From assembly GCA_963575645.1 (NCBI GenBank), contig OY754466.1, positions 20,810,001-20,874,000 of the forward strand: a DNA stretch of 64,000 nt, written 5' to 3'. This DNA is from Xanthostigma xanthostigma. Taxonomy: Eukaryota; Arthropoda; Insecta; Raphidioptera; Raphidiidae. The notes under the pieces are model-generated. The model saw only the letters and a program-made list of their open reading frames with translations. It was not told where the DNA came from and searched no databases. A program made the translations under genes and the position numbers. Positions 31,135 through 43,087 of this stretch are shown here, in pieces; within the stretch, counting starts at the first letter, position 1; every line of letters begins with the position of its first letter.

Positions 31135-31225
31135 GAGTGTGCCCGTGGACTAGCGGTAACGACGTTAGGCTAGTAATAACTAATAACAGGGTCTTGAGTT
31201 CGATTCCCGCCAGCATCATTGGAAA
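31135..31225 (+). repeat. tRNA-derived SINE head
   Basis: GTGGACTAGCGGTAACG resembles a pol III A box and GAGTTCGATTCCC a B box, about 45 bp apart. The body that follows is a long T-rich stretch. It is not a real tRNA, because no cloverleaf can be completed. Confidence 0.6.
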
Positions 31226-31229
31226 ATTT

Positions 31230-32070
31230 GTTTTTCAATTTTTAATTTGTTTTTATGTTTTTAATTGTTTTTTTAGTTTTAATTTATTTTCTCAATTTTT
31301 TCTCATATATTTTTATTTCTTTTTTAATTTTTAATTTTTATTATTTTCTTGTAATAACAAAATATATGATTGAAGTTAGATTTAAATAAATTAATTTATT
31401 AAAAAACATATTTATCATAAAAAGTGCAACAAAAATTAAAAAGTGAAAAGATTACGAAGTGAAACTTCTTTTTTTAATGCAAAATAAGTATTTTACAAAT
31501 GATATGAAAAAAAATTTGTATTTTTAATGGTGGGCTTTGTTCATTGATTTTTTTTCCATGCCTTCAAAATGTGCCTTCATGGAATCTTCAAGAATATCCA
31601 TATTTCAAATGAATATAAAAAAGAATCATGTATCACAGAGCATAGACTTGTTATAGCTCATTTTTATTTTTAATAGACTTCACATGGATTGTTTACAAAT
31701 TGAATGTCATGGTATTCGCATGGAGGTGTGATGAGCCGATTGCACCACTAGGTGTTGCACCGCGGCAGCACTGAACTACGCGGCAAAATATAAATGCACT
31801 TTTGTAGTACTGTTTGTTAAATGAGAAGTAAAAATCAAAAGTCGATTCACGCCCACAAATACATGAGAGACGCGCTCGAAACCACAGTTGCATGGAGTAA
31901 GGATCGTGTTGTTTTTTACAATACATATTCTAATTTCGGAGATTCATTGCATTTAAATACAACAATATGAACACTTTTATTGCATTTAAATACAACAATA
32001 TAAAAAATGCACATATGCTTATTTTGGAGGAAAAATAAAAATAATGTCTCACACTTTGGAAAAAGACGTG
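31230..32070. other. Gene-free AT-rich DNA
   Basis: Includes a short direct repeat, TTGCATTTAAATACAACAAT, at about 31946 and 31980. No exon supported. Confidence 0.4.
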
Positions 32071-32630
32071 AAATCTTAAAAAAAAACTTCGGAGAAGTAA
32101 AAACTTCGTTCTGTGCTAAATTCAAAAACTTGAGGCGACTGAATCTTAAGATTATAACTTAAAAAAAAAAGAATTTCGAGGCAGACAAGAAATTGAAATC
32201 AAGTTCGAAATTCTGTGCGTAAGACGTCGAAAAAAAATGAATTTCGAGGCAGACAAGGAATTGAAATCCAACCTTGAAATTCTGTGCTTATAAAAGCTAC
32301 AAGAGCAACAGCAAAAAAAAGTGCACAGACGGCGTTTTTTTAGTAGTAACTAAAGGAGTTATGCGAACACCGTCTTTGCATTTTTTTTGCTGTTGCTCTT
32401 GTAGCTTTTATAAGCACAGAATTTCAAGGTTGGATTTCAATTCCTTGTCTGCCTCGAAATTCATTTTTTTTCGACGTCTTACGCACAGAATTTCGAGCTT
32501 GATTTCAATTTCTTGTCTGCCTCGAAATTCTTTTTTTTTTAAGTTATAATCTTAAGATTCAGTCGCCTCAAGTTTTTGAATTTAGCACAGAACGAAGTTT
32601 TTACTTCTCCGAAGTTTTTTTTTAAGATTT
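32071..32630. repeat. 560 bp near-perfect palindrome built of hairpin modules
   Basis: Arms of about 260 bp (32071-32331 and 32370-32630) pair almost throughout, around a loop of about 38 bp. Each arm contains two imperfect copies of a unit starting GAATTTCGAGGCAGACAAG (32171 and 32239, 68 bp apart). Every unit is a small hairpin followed by TTCTGTGC. A third module with TTCTGTGCTAAAT is at 32109. No flanking duplication identified. Confidence 0.9.
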
Positions 32631-33605
32631 TTTATACCTAGTTTTCCGAGCATCAAGATGGCCTAACCCCTTAAATAAACCACAGTATAATAATTTGTTC
32701 AGTCAAATCAAACTTGCACCGAATCTGAAGTGGACAGTTTTATTAAAACAAACATAATACATTCATTTAAAATGACTTATATTTCAGCATTTTTACACCA
32801 TCAAAATCATTCATACAGATACAAACACAATTATTATTAATATATTATGAAATATTATTTACTTAAAATGTTGCTCAATTTTTACAAGTTCGTATGAATC
32901 GACATTAATTATAGTGATTTATCTTTAAACTAAATTCGAAATACTCCATTTAACACAGTAATGAATGATACACTCTAAAAATGTTTTACAAACCAACAAA
33001 ACTATTTTGAATAATCCTATATTTATAAATTATTTCAATTCAATTCAAATTGCGCTAATCAATTTCACAACAAGACATTTAAATAACTCTCAGTCGAACA
33101 TCATTTTTATCCCACCTTTTTATATCAGAATGAAATGTTTTTTGCTTCTGAGCAAAATTTTAATTAAGCGCTTCGTTGCACTTTTCAGTTTCAGTAACAG
33201 GAAACGAAACACATTTCAATTTGTTAATTTTCTTCAAAAATAACTAAAGCCTCGCCAGAGGCCAGATTTTTGACCAAAGCTGAACTCCCGTTTTTCATCT
33301 TCCGCCAAAGCCGAATGTGCTGTATATATTATAATGCAAAAAATACCAGTGAAAATAGTTATCATAAGCTGATGAAATTGCATTGAAATTGAGAAGATTT
33401 TTTTACTTGTAATTTTATTTTTAATATTCTTTGTTGTTATTAGCCTACTGCCAATTAGTAGTAATTGCGTCGGTATTTTGTTGTAGAATCATTATTTCTT
33501 ATATAAATTAATTTTTTAATATTCAAAAATTTTAATATTTAAAAAAAGGATCTGAACCTCACAAAACATTCGACAGATACAGTTTAAAACATGGCTGTCA
33601 GAGCT
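32631..33605. other. Gene-free AT-rich DNA
   Basis: No recognisable exon, RNA or element. Confidence 0.4.
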
Positions 33606-33609
33606 TTAA

Positions 33610-33876
33610 CCATATACTTAAACTCCTATATTGCTAGTTCCCGTTAGTGGAAGTGTTGCCCGCCAAGAGAGACAGCAATTGCGTACTTTTATCTCACTTA
33701 TTTATATTCGATCCAATATGCGCAAGCGTTGCGACTGTAGTGCTCCATTCTCGGACTTGCGCATAACATTTGAGGTCTAAATGACGGAGGCAGACATATT
33801 ATATATGTCTGCACCGTTGGGTTGTCATCCTTTTCCAGAGCCCTACTAGCAATATAGGAGTATTAAGTATATGGGT
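33610..33876. mobile_element. TIR element between TTAA sites
   Basis: Inverted ends CCATATACTTAA...TCCTATATTGCTAG and CTAGCAATATAGGAGTATT...ATATGG, with TTAA at 33606-33609 and 33877-33880. No coding frame. Confidence 0.6.
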
Positions 33877-34126
33877 TTAACAGTAATTATTTAAATAATG
33901 TTTATTACTTTTAAGTTATATTTCCCCGAAACTATAATTGACAGTTTATTTTTTACATTTTTTTCAAATAATCAGTTTTTCGAATGTGTAAAAATCTACT
34001 TTAATAATATAATAATGAGCATTTCTGGTAAGTCTCTCATTTACTGTGTATTAAAAATCACATTTTTAATAATTAATTACGTGAAAAGTAGAGGTCCAAC
34101 GTTTTTTTTAAATTTAATGAGATATT

Positions 34127-34390
34127 TTTTAAGTAAATAAAATAATTTGTCGACCAATTTTTCTCAGACCAAACGATATATTGACAAAAAATGATAAAAT
34201 TACAAATCAATATAACACAAGATGACGTTTCGATATTTCTGAAGAAGATCCAAATCCGGATCGAAACGTCATCTTGTGTTATATTGATTTGTAATTTTAT
34301 CATTTTTTGTCAATATATCGTTTGGTCTGAGAAAAATTGGTCGACAATTTTATTTACTTGAAGAGTTCTATTCAGACGTTAATCAAAGAT
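34127..34390 (+). mobile_element. Penelope-like element reduced to its terminal hairpin
   Basis: 264 bp insertion flanked by a perfect 14 bp duplication, TTTAATGAGATATT (34113-34126, 34391-34404). Arms of about 100 bp (34134-34238 and 34257-34357) are almost perfectly complementary. The final 30 bp, including TCAGACGTTAATCAAAGATT, match the 3' end of the full element at 60033-60066. No reverse transcriptase is present. Confidence 0.85.
34239..34268 (+). ncRNA. Hammerhead-ribozyme-like core
   Basis: CTGAAGA, then a GATCC/GGATC stem, then GAAAC: the conserved core of the hammerheads described in Penelope-like elements. The same 30 bp occur in both arms of the element at 56670-60066. Cleavage activity is not shown. 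Confidence 0.65.
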
Positions 34391-34648
34391 TTTAATGAGA
34401 TATTCATAAATAACATTAACATTTTTATCTACACATTGTTCCAATGAACGAACAGCCTTAAATAAAATTAATACACAGTTGATTATTCGAGCGATTTAAC
34501 ATTCGGCTTAGGCAAAATTTGCTGCCCAATTTTGACCCAAGCTATGGTGGAACTCTAACAATAATTTTCTCTGCAACGAAAACCAGTTATTTGCTCTTGG
34601 TTATTCAATACATCAGAAAAAAACTGCACAAAACAGACGCATAGTTTA

Positions 34649-34838
34649 AGCCAGGTATACACTTGCGAGCCGAACCGTGTCAGGTTCGTTAATGTCACAC
34701 CAGGTTCGCTGTGTGTTCGTCAAAAAAACCAACCCTCGATGGATCCCCGCGAGCGGCTCGTTCAGCGTTCGGCACGCCGTCCTAATTATGTTATTTACCG
34801 GTCCGCGAACGGTTCGGCTCGCAAGTGTATACCCAGCT
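34649..34838. mobile_element. Small GC-rich TIR element, TTA flanked
   Basis: Inverted ends AGCCAGGTATACACTTGCGA / GCAAGTGTATACCCAGCT, both continuing as GAGCCGAACCG. TTA on each side fits the 3 bp TWA duplication of Harbinger elements. GC content is well above the surroundings. Confidence 0.65.
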
Positions 34839-35979
34839 TTAGTGCGCCAGTGCATAAAGATGCGCAAAAAAACTATGCCTGAAGAATAGGAAATGAATTG
34901 TTATTATTTACCGCAAGTAGCCCGTTCTATAATATTATTAGTAATGCAAATTATTTATTAAAAAGACGGAAATAGTTCATGACATCTATGTAAACTCACG
35001 TCAATCTTCTAGCATAAACAGTATGTAATGTATATATAAAATGAACATTTTCCTTTAATTAAAATTTTTAATCTATTATCCTACTATTATAGCGTTTTAT
35101 GTATTATATTCAATCATACAATAAAACACATAAAGCGGTATACTATTAATTATTTTTCAACATCTGTATTCTGTGTCCAAGAAAAGTAAGTTTATTTAGA
35201 TATGGCGAGTTTTTGCAGAAATATTACCTAAAAACTAAACTAACAGACATCAAATGTAACTAATCATTCGTTTAAAATCCGTGTAATATTTCTACAGAAA
35301 CGTCATCAGTAGCCCTTGCCCAATTTTGTGATTTTAGTACAAATTTAAAAACTTGCTCCTCTGCTTTCTATGAAAGAATTTTTTTTGAACTAAATTGAAA
35401 TAACATTTGAATGCTTTTTGCATAGCACTTCAAGCTGTATGAAATGTAATGCAGAAACTACGACTAAATAAAATCTATTTATAATAGATATGAAAAAATA
35501 TTCTTTCTTGTACTGTAAGTGTTAATATAAAAAGTTCGAGTTGAAAGTGTGATTACTATTTTTTTATTCTACTAAAAATGATACACAAAATTGTCATTTT
35601 TCATTGTTTTTTAATAGTCTGTACACATGTTTTTCTTTACATTATCACATTCATGCTTGATTCGGTACATGATTAATTTTAAAAAAATGCCATCAACAAA
35701 ATCAAGCAAGTTGCACGATGAAATTTAAATGCTCCCTGTTAAACAAGAAATAGCAGCTACAAAATATTTAGTTTTTTAAATGTACTATTTACTTATTTGT
35801 CTACTCAACTATATGTCAGATAATATAACAATATTTTGTTTTATTAATTATGTTGAGGCTCGTTACCTCAAATAACATTTCTTTTCTCTATTAAAACTTT
35901 TTGTTTGGACAGGACTCATCCACTGGGATAAAAACAATAGAAGCGATATTATGGACAGTAAATACATATATAATATAAA

Positions 35980-36257
35980 GGTGTGTTTGTTGGTAAGTTT
36001 CGAACTCCGAAAACGTCTATCGATAATGCAGAACTCTCCCGACAAAATTGCATGTTTGTTAGTCAAATTCTCGGATTCTTCGCACTATTTGAATTTTGTT
36101 TTAGCAATTCTAGGCTCATAGAACTGCTAGAAACCCAGAATTGCTTGAATCACGTACAAACAGTTCGAGAATTTGAATAAACGCGCAATTATGTCTGAAT
36201 AGTTCTGTATTGCCGACAGATGCTTCAGAACCAGTTCAGAACTTTGCAACACACCTA
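35980..36257. repeat. Possible foldback element
   Basis: Ends AGGTGTGTTTGTTGGTAAGT and (inverted) AGGTGTGTTGCAAAGTTC. An inner inverted pair around GCAATTCTAG / CAGAATTGC is present. No clear duplication. Confidence 0.4.
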
Positions 36258-38485
36258 CTATATATCCAATTTAATTAATAAATTCTTACATTATAACGCA
36301 TATTTACCATTCTAAATACATTTTTTTTTACTTCTATGAATATATATTTTAGAAAAATAATCTCAGAAACAGTATTAGTACTTTTAATAATACAACAAAA
36401 ATATTTTTAATTTAATGACAACGTATGCGTACTAGAATTAAGATAGCCAATAAAAGTGCATCTTTGCCTAGAACAAATTAGTTTTTCTTTTTCAAACACA
36501 GAAAAAGGTAATGAATAAAAAAGATATCATTTCAAATGAGGGGAAAATAATTGAAACATTAAACAGGAAAACTAAATAAAAAATGTCTATTATATAGACA
36601 AACATTACTGCTCTTTTATAAAACAATCCTTTTCTCCATTCTTAAAAAATTATAATTTACCTTAAAGTTAGTACTGCTATAAACTAAAATATGTTTCGTT
36701 TTAAAAATATTTATTTTATTTATTCAAAAAATGAAAAAAATATGTTCAATAAAAAATAAACCAGAAGATTACCGATGAATTTGTGCAATATGTATTATTA
36801 TTTATTGCTAACTAAACTATACAATGATCTCAGAATCGGTTTAAGTTATAAGAAAAACAAGCAATTGTTTATAGAGGGTAGCAGAATGAATGTAAATAAA
36901 AGACAATTGTGATTTCAATGCATGTGTAATTGACTCCACTGTAAGGCGTTAAAACTAATTTTTCTTACTTAAGTTCTTTAAACAGAATAGAAAACTGGGT
37001 ATAAAAACGGTAAAATAGTGTGCTCGTTAAAAAAATGTCTTAAGCCGACCCTGAGGCAATGTGTGAAATGGCACTGGTATTTGATTCTTTCATATAGAAT
37101 GTAATTATTACAATATTTCACTTAACTAATAAACTACAATGCAAATCATGGCAATAAGAAAAGCAAATATATTCAGAATTCAGATTGCCTATATTTTAGA
37201 ATTATTTTTAAACTATCATTTAAAAAAAGGTGGGGGAGCATTTAAATTCCACTGAAAATATTTAAGTAGAGCTGTTATTAGATATTTTATAAATTTAGTT
37301 AGTGATATATTAAAGTAGGTACACTGAATTAATATGAGGTGAAAAAATAAAGAAAAATACATAAATTATGTATTTGGATAAAAATATTTTCAAACAGCAT
37401 AAACAAACTAGAAATCTGGGAAAAATTAATCTACATGTATACAAAAATTTCAAAGCAAAATTACTCAGTACATATGGAAGGTATAGAAACGTTTCTGACA
37501 TATTGTAATTTAATACGGAGAATTTTAGTTATGGCTTCAAGTATTTTATCTTAAAATTTTAAATAAATAGTTGTTATCTTATTCGCATGTTTCAATTATC
37601 TATTTTTGACTTCTTAAAGTTAAAAAAGTGATATAGTAAACATTTGCATTATACTTACAAGACCAGAGAATACAATCTATGAATGGTATTTTTCGTATAT
37701 CGAAACAACTTTTAGAAACCAGAAACTGATAAACTTATTGAATAAGAATAGTTTCTTTGTTCACAATTTTAGATTAAATAACTTGACAAAAACAATTCAC
37801 CATAATAAATTCCTACAACTCCAAAACGATTCTATTACAACAAAAAAATATATATAAAAAAAATAAGCATTTATTATTAAAAATACTTTTTGAAAATTGC
37901 CTGCGCGCGAACATTAACGATTTGAAATAATTTCGCAGCGTTTTAATAATATTAGGCCTTCAATTTATACAATCCAATTGTTTATTAATTAAAACCTTCA
38001 ACCAGCTGTGCATTATTTTGCGACAATAATAATCATGACAATATACTACAATTTATAGTACTTTTATTATATTAATCTATTTTACAATTTATGAAAATCT
38101 TAAAACATTAACACATCCTAACGTCTTACTTCACTGTGTAACTCCCATCATTGATAAAATAGCAAAAATTTAAACAACTTTTATATTAAAACTTACAACT
38201 ATATTTCAAATATACAAATTTTATTTAAAAAAAGTTACAATGTAGTGTTTAAAAACATGTCTGTGATGTTCTGCTATATGAAAATATTTTTTCTTTTATT
38301 ACTTTTTGTTTTAACTAACGACAATTTAGACTGTTCGAGAGATTACTGTAACTCGTGTCCCGTTACATTGAGACAGGGTCCGATGTGAGAGAGAGTGTCG
38401 ATCTGTTAAATGTAGCAAGACCGGATTACCGGCACGACGACAGTCTATTTGTAAATATCAAATACACTTACATGATGTCACGCAC
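36258..38485. other. AT-rich intergenic DNA; right end is 3' region of AT-hook gene
   Basis: No exon, RNA or complete element is seen. The last few hundred bases must include the 3' UTR of the minus-strand gene that ends at 38486. Confidence 0.4.
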
Positions 38486-40264
38486 TTATTCCGACGGTTT
38501 GTCACTGCCTTCTGTTACGGACTGTTGTTGCGAACTGTCATTCTCTGCTGAAGAGTTATTCTTTGTACTTACATCGTTCGCGACGACAGGCGATGGCTCT
38601 TCTTTTGACGCCGAATCTTGCACGTCCATTGGCTCGGCTTTCTCGCCGTTCTCTGTACTCTCGACATTGTTTTCAGTAACGGAGTTCTGTTTACTGGCAT
38701 CCGCTATATCGTTAGTGATTTCGGAATTATTATTACTTTTGGCTTCGTCTGCAGTCTCACCGTCTTTTTTCTCAGATGATTCGAGCTTGTCTTCGGTTTT
38801 CTCTTCTTTCTTCTCTTCCGTAGAGACAGGAGCACTTTCTTTTGGCTTCTTATCAACGTCACCCCCTGCAGATTCCTTACTTTCATCTTGAGAATCTGTT
38901 TCGTCAGTTTCAGGTTCTTTGTTCTTTTTTGGTCGACCACGTCCTATAAAAAAAAAAAAAAAACATTACATTGTAGTTATTATTATCAAACAACTATTCC
39001 GGTTGAATTCTCTTACACACTTTTTAAAAGTTAATATGTTTCCAAATGAATAGAAATTGTAAATATATTGTAATAACAAAAAAAAAGTAAATGAGTTCTT
39101 ACGTTTCTATAATCTTTCAAAAAATAGCGAACAAAAATGTATATTAAAATATTCATAATAATATTATAATCACAAAATACCTTTCCCAGTGGTGCCAGGA
39201 GTCTTCTTTTCCTTTTTAGCCGGCGGTGGTGGAGTTGCTGGAACTCCACGCGCAGATGAACGAGTACGTCTTCTTCCCTCTACTTCTACAACATCCCCCA
39301 AACTCTAACAAAAAAATAAAAATTATATATTTTACAAAAATATTGTCTTAGATATTAATTAAAAATCAAATTCTCCTGGCTGACTCCATAAAATATCTTG
39401 TAGGATAAGTCTGTGATTCAATGCCTGTCAACCAACATGGTATAAAATATATATTAAAAAAAAATAATAATAATATCATGTTAAAAATCACACATTATTA
39501 TAAAGCTGTTTATGCAATTTCAAGTTGCTTTAGATTATTTACGCGTTTATTAATAATAAATAATACTGATTTAAACTTGCACGTTTTTTTCAGATTGCCA
39601 AATTATCATTATATTATCAACTTTCCAAACTTACTTTTATGATTGCTTCACCCTCTTCACGCGTACGGCGATCAGAAGAAAAAGTCCGTCCACCCTTTTT
39701 TCTTCCTTTTTTATCATTCTAAAAAATAAACACCAGATTTAAATAGTTCACTTTCCCTCCATTTTTGACATGTTACACAGGACAACGTCCTAAAGTAAGT
39801 ACTCTCGTATTAAAAAGAGAGAGCAAATTAGAAGACGGTCGATGCTTGAATGATCAACTATGAGTATACAACGATAAAATGAGTTTTTTATTACTTTCGA
39901 AGGACATACTAAAATTTAAAAAAAATAACAAATTAAGTAAACACACAACTTTTACATATGGTTCTAGATAATAAATTTTGATAACGGATTGGAAATTAAC
40001 GGCAAAATGCTTATCTAAAATTCTGCTGATGCTTCTCAAGATCTGACCTTAGACTGTGAATGAAAAGGTACGCTGTAGGGAAGTTTTATGGGAAAAAATG
40101 GGTTTAACCTTACTAGGTCACAGTCTAACATCGTACTTTATATTACGTACACACTGCATGAAACGTGAATTCGCCGTAAAATAATTCACTATCAATCAAC
40201 ACATTACCTGAGTTGTATCCTCATTTTCTGCATTTGCAGCATTAACAGACTCAACTTCGGACAT
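38486..40264 (-). CDS. Acidic AT-hook protein, four exons
   Basis: Exons on the minus strand: 40264-40208, 39718-39635, 39304-39181, 38943-38486. All introns have GT...AG ends and phases agree (0, 0, 1), giving 240 residues. The start is the first ATG of exon 1 (MSEVESVNAANAE). Exon 2 is Lys/Arg-rich (KKGRKKGGRTFSSDRRTR). Exon 3 holds EGRRRTRSSARG and a Pro/Lys stretch. Exon 4 begins with a canonical AT-hook GRGRPKKNK, then about 140 Glu/Lys/Ser/Asp-rich residues likely to be disordered, ending KPSE. An AT-hook binds the minor groove of AT-rich DNA, so a nuclear chromatin role is likely (inference). It has no HMG box or other fold I recognise. I do not give it a name. A long plus-strand frame over exon 4 is only its antisense. 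Confidence 0.85.
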
Positions 40265-42358
40265 TTTTATTTAAAATTCACACTGAATATAACACGATAA
40301 ACCACTAAACAATCGGAAAAATAATAAATCCGGTCACTATGATGTTTATACAGAACAAATGGCGAAGAGCGTGGGTCACGTGATTTGAAATAAAACGTAA
40401 ACTCAGTGTACATGCGCAATACAAGAGCGCAATTTTCAAAATTGTGAAGAGGGGTAACACTGTAACTGTTATTTTTCTAAATTTAAAATTAGCAGAGATA
40501 TGATCTATTTGAAATACTTACATAATATTATATTGAAATGCAAATACAAAATGTAAAATACCCATTTTTTTTATTTTGCTTTGAAATACTTTATTATTTT
40601 GTCAAACTGTTTCTGTGGATTTGTCAATTATTGTCAAACACATTGTATGTATTTTCATTTTAAGCCCCGACTTGACTGTGTTGATTATTTTGTTTCTATG
40701 TGATTTTGATTTTGCCCAGTTCTCTTCACTTGCTGGATGTAAATAAATAAATTGTAGGAAAACATTATTCCTTGAACAGATATCCAAATGTTAAAAAACT
40801 CTTCCTTAAATAATATAATACGTCTTGCTTACCAAGTTCTGCACCTGTTGAACGACTACTTTCGTTTGCCTTAAAAAATTATGAGGCCACATACACGGAA
40901 TATGAAAGATGAACTCTTTGAACAAATACGGGTGTTTAAATCAGTGAAATAGGATATTTTATTTGAATAAAATATTTTGAAAATGCATTATTTGCATTTA
41001 AATACTGTTATTTAAAACAATTTTGTATTTGAAATAAAAAAAAGAACCAATCATTTGCATGTTGAATTTAATTTAAATACTTTTAATAAACTATTTTGCC
41101 CATCTCTGAAAATTATATAAGTATACATTCTGGATAACATTAGAAATGCATTTGTTATTCATATAAAAGTTCTGCAAGTAATTTTTGCTAGACATTTGAA
41201 TAAAATATCCAAAATATTTAGATAACCCAGCTAATTGTGACATGGTTTTATTTTATTTTGAAAAATCTGCTTTTGTCTACATTATCTACGAATAAAATAT
41301 TAATTTTTGTAACTTGCTTCATAAGAACAATGCATTTTTTTTGAGTGTCAAGTGTCACAATTAAAGTTCAAAACATTATTAATGTGACACCCATGGGAGA
41401 TAAATGTGACACCAATCTTAAAACTGCATTTAATACTCTAGGGAAAGTTATCTGTTTATTGCATAAAGAAATATGGTTTATTGTGACACATTTTAAGGGG
41501 ATACATAACAATTTTAAACGAATCTTTCGTTATATATAAGTGAAATTTTAAGGACAATATTAAAATTAATACAATATTCCTTGGGCGGACAAATTCAATT
41601 TAAGTAAGCAATATTCTAACGCTAAATATGCCATAATCACAGCATGTAGCAAAAATAAGAAGAGTATATGATTTCAATTAACGTTCAGGCCGTCGAAATT
41701 AAATTGATAAGCAAACCAACTTCTTTTGACCATTTGGATATACTTTCCTCTAAAGTAAAGCTATAATCAACAGGTCTACCCCCTAGCATTGAATTTTATA
41801 TTTCACCCAGGCTATTATTATTTTAAATCAAGGATAGCAGTATATTGTAGTGCTCGGCGGCCTTCTTTTGTGACATACGGCTTTCTACAGATTGCACTAC
41901 AGCTTGCATGTTTTCTAGACTATGCTTTTTTTTAATACAACACGCACAGCAGCTAAGGCTATTTGCGTCGAGATACCGTTCAGGTAAGTTTATTATTAGG
42001 TAAGATTATATAATATATCGAACAGGTACACATAACTTTCTATATTATGCAATTGCAGGTGGAACACATTGGCGGATCTTCTTTTTTCATGAGGTAAGTT
42101 TGGGTTAACGCCGTATGTCCTATGGGAAGTCTAGTTAGAGTGGTCTCAACGCGCCTGTTCGGGTTGGTTGATGTTAACAATTTTTTTTGTGTCTGTTTTT
42201 ATTTCTCTTAGTTTGTTATTATTAATTATGTATGACCATTCGTACTATGCTTTTTAATTTTTTTCCATTTTTTTTTTAAAAGTAACCACATGTCACTATT
42301 AGCTACTCTTTGATGTCACAATATCAAACTTTTTGTAATAAGGGTTGTTAATTGTGAC
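40265..42358. other. Region between AT-hook gene start and CSTF1 3' side
   Basis: The first 70 bp or so are probably the AT-hook gene's 5' UTR and promoter. Farther right, TGTGACAC-type words recur (about 41355, 41388, 41407, 41480). No exon is supported. Confidence 0.4.
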
Positions 42359-42639
42359 CAGCCCCGGATCTACGATTTTTTCGAATCGGGGCAGAAACTT
42401 GACAATGGCGCCCCCTGTCTCTAGCATTTGAGATAAAATACTTAAAAAAAGCTCACAAATATACAATGGTTGGTATTTTTCGTGAACGGGAAACCGTCAG
42501 AAAACAAGCAGATTGAGTAAATCGAAAAAAGGACTGATTAGATGTGGTTTTCAACCATATTATATTATGGTTTTGGCGCCCTCTAAAACTGCCGCCCGGG
42601 GCGGGTGTCCCGGTTTGCCCCCTCCTAGATCCGGGGCTG
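42359..42639. mobile_element. hAT-type MITE with perfect 8 bp duplication
   Basis: Ends CAGCCCCGGATCTA / TAGATCCGGGGCTG, duplication ATTGTGAC at 42351-42358 and 42640-42647. Shares the internal phrase CGTCAGAAAACAAGCAGAT with about 26290. Confidence 0.9.
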
Positions 42640-43087
42640 ATTGTGACATCCGATTTATTTATAAAACCGATGCCATTTTGAGATTAAGAATATAACAGAG
42701 GATACATTCATGCCTAATTTAAAGAATGGACATTAGATAAATAACTTAAATTCATACCAATTTACCTGAAGTAAATCACACATTAATTAGACATTACTGC
42801 TGGTTGCCGCCAAAGCATTGGATGACGTATTTCAGCGCTTGTAGATAGCGCGAAAAGGTATATTTTGGGCATGTGTTACAAATGCATGTCACAATTAGCT
42901 GGGTGCACTGTACCTACACTCACAATGGAAAATATACGACGTATTTATTTTTTATTAATATACAGAATATTTTTTTCATTTGTTCCTTTATAACTGAATG
43001 GAACAACATACAAGTTACAAGTTTTGTAAAATTATTTCATAGAAATAAATGCACAACGAATATATTATAATAAATAATTTTTGTTAA
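42640..43087. other. 3' flank of CSTF1
   Basis: Holds the presumed 3' UTR of the minus-strand gene. A minus-strand AATAAA near 42945 is a possible polyadenylation signal. Nothing else seen. Confidence 0.4.

Noticed and set aside
31137..31215. Functional tRNA gene
   Set aside because: A- and B-box-like sequences occur, but no acceptor or anticodon stems can be completed.
32071..32630. CRISPR-like repeat array
   Set aside because: The repeated units are inverted and imperfect, there are no regular spacers, and the genome is eukaryotic.
38355..38891. Long plus-strand frame of 178 codons, Ser/Phe-rich
   Set aside because: It is the antisense of AT-hook gene exon 4, whose splice sites and phase are consistent on the minus strand.
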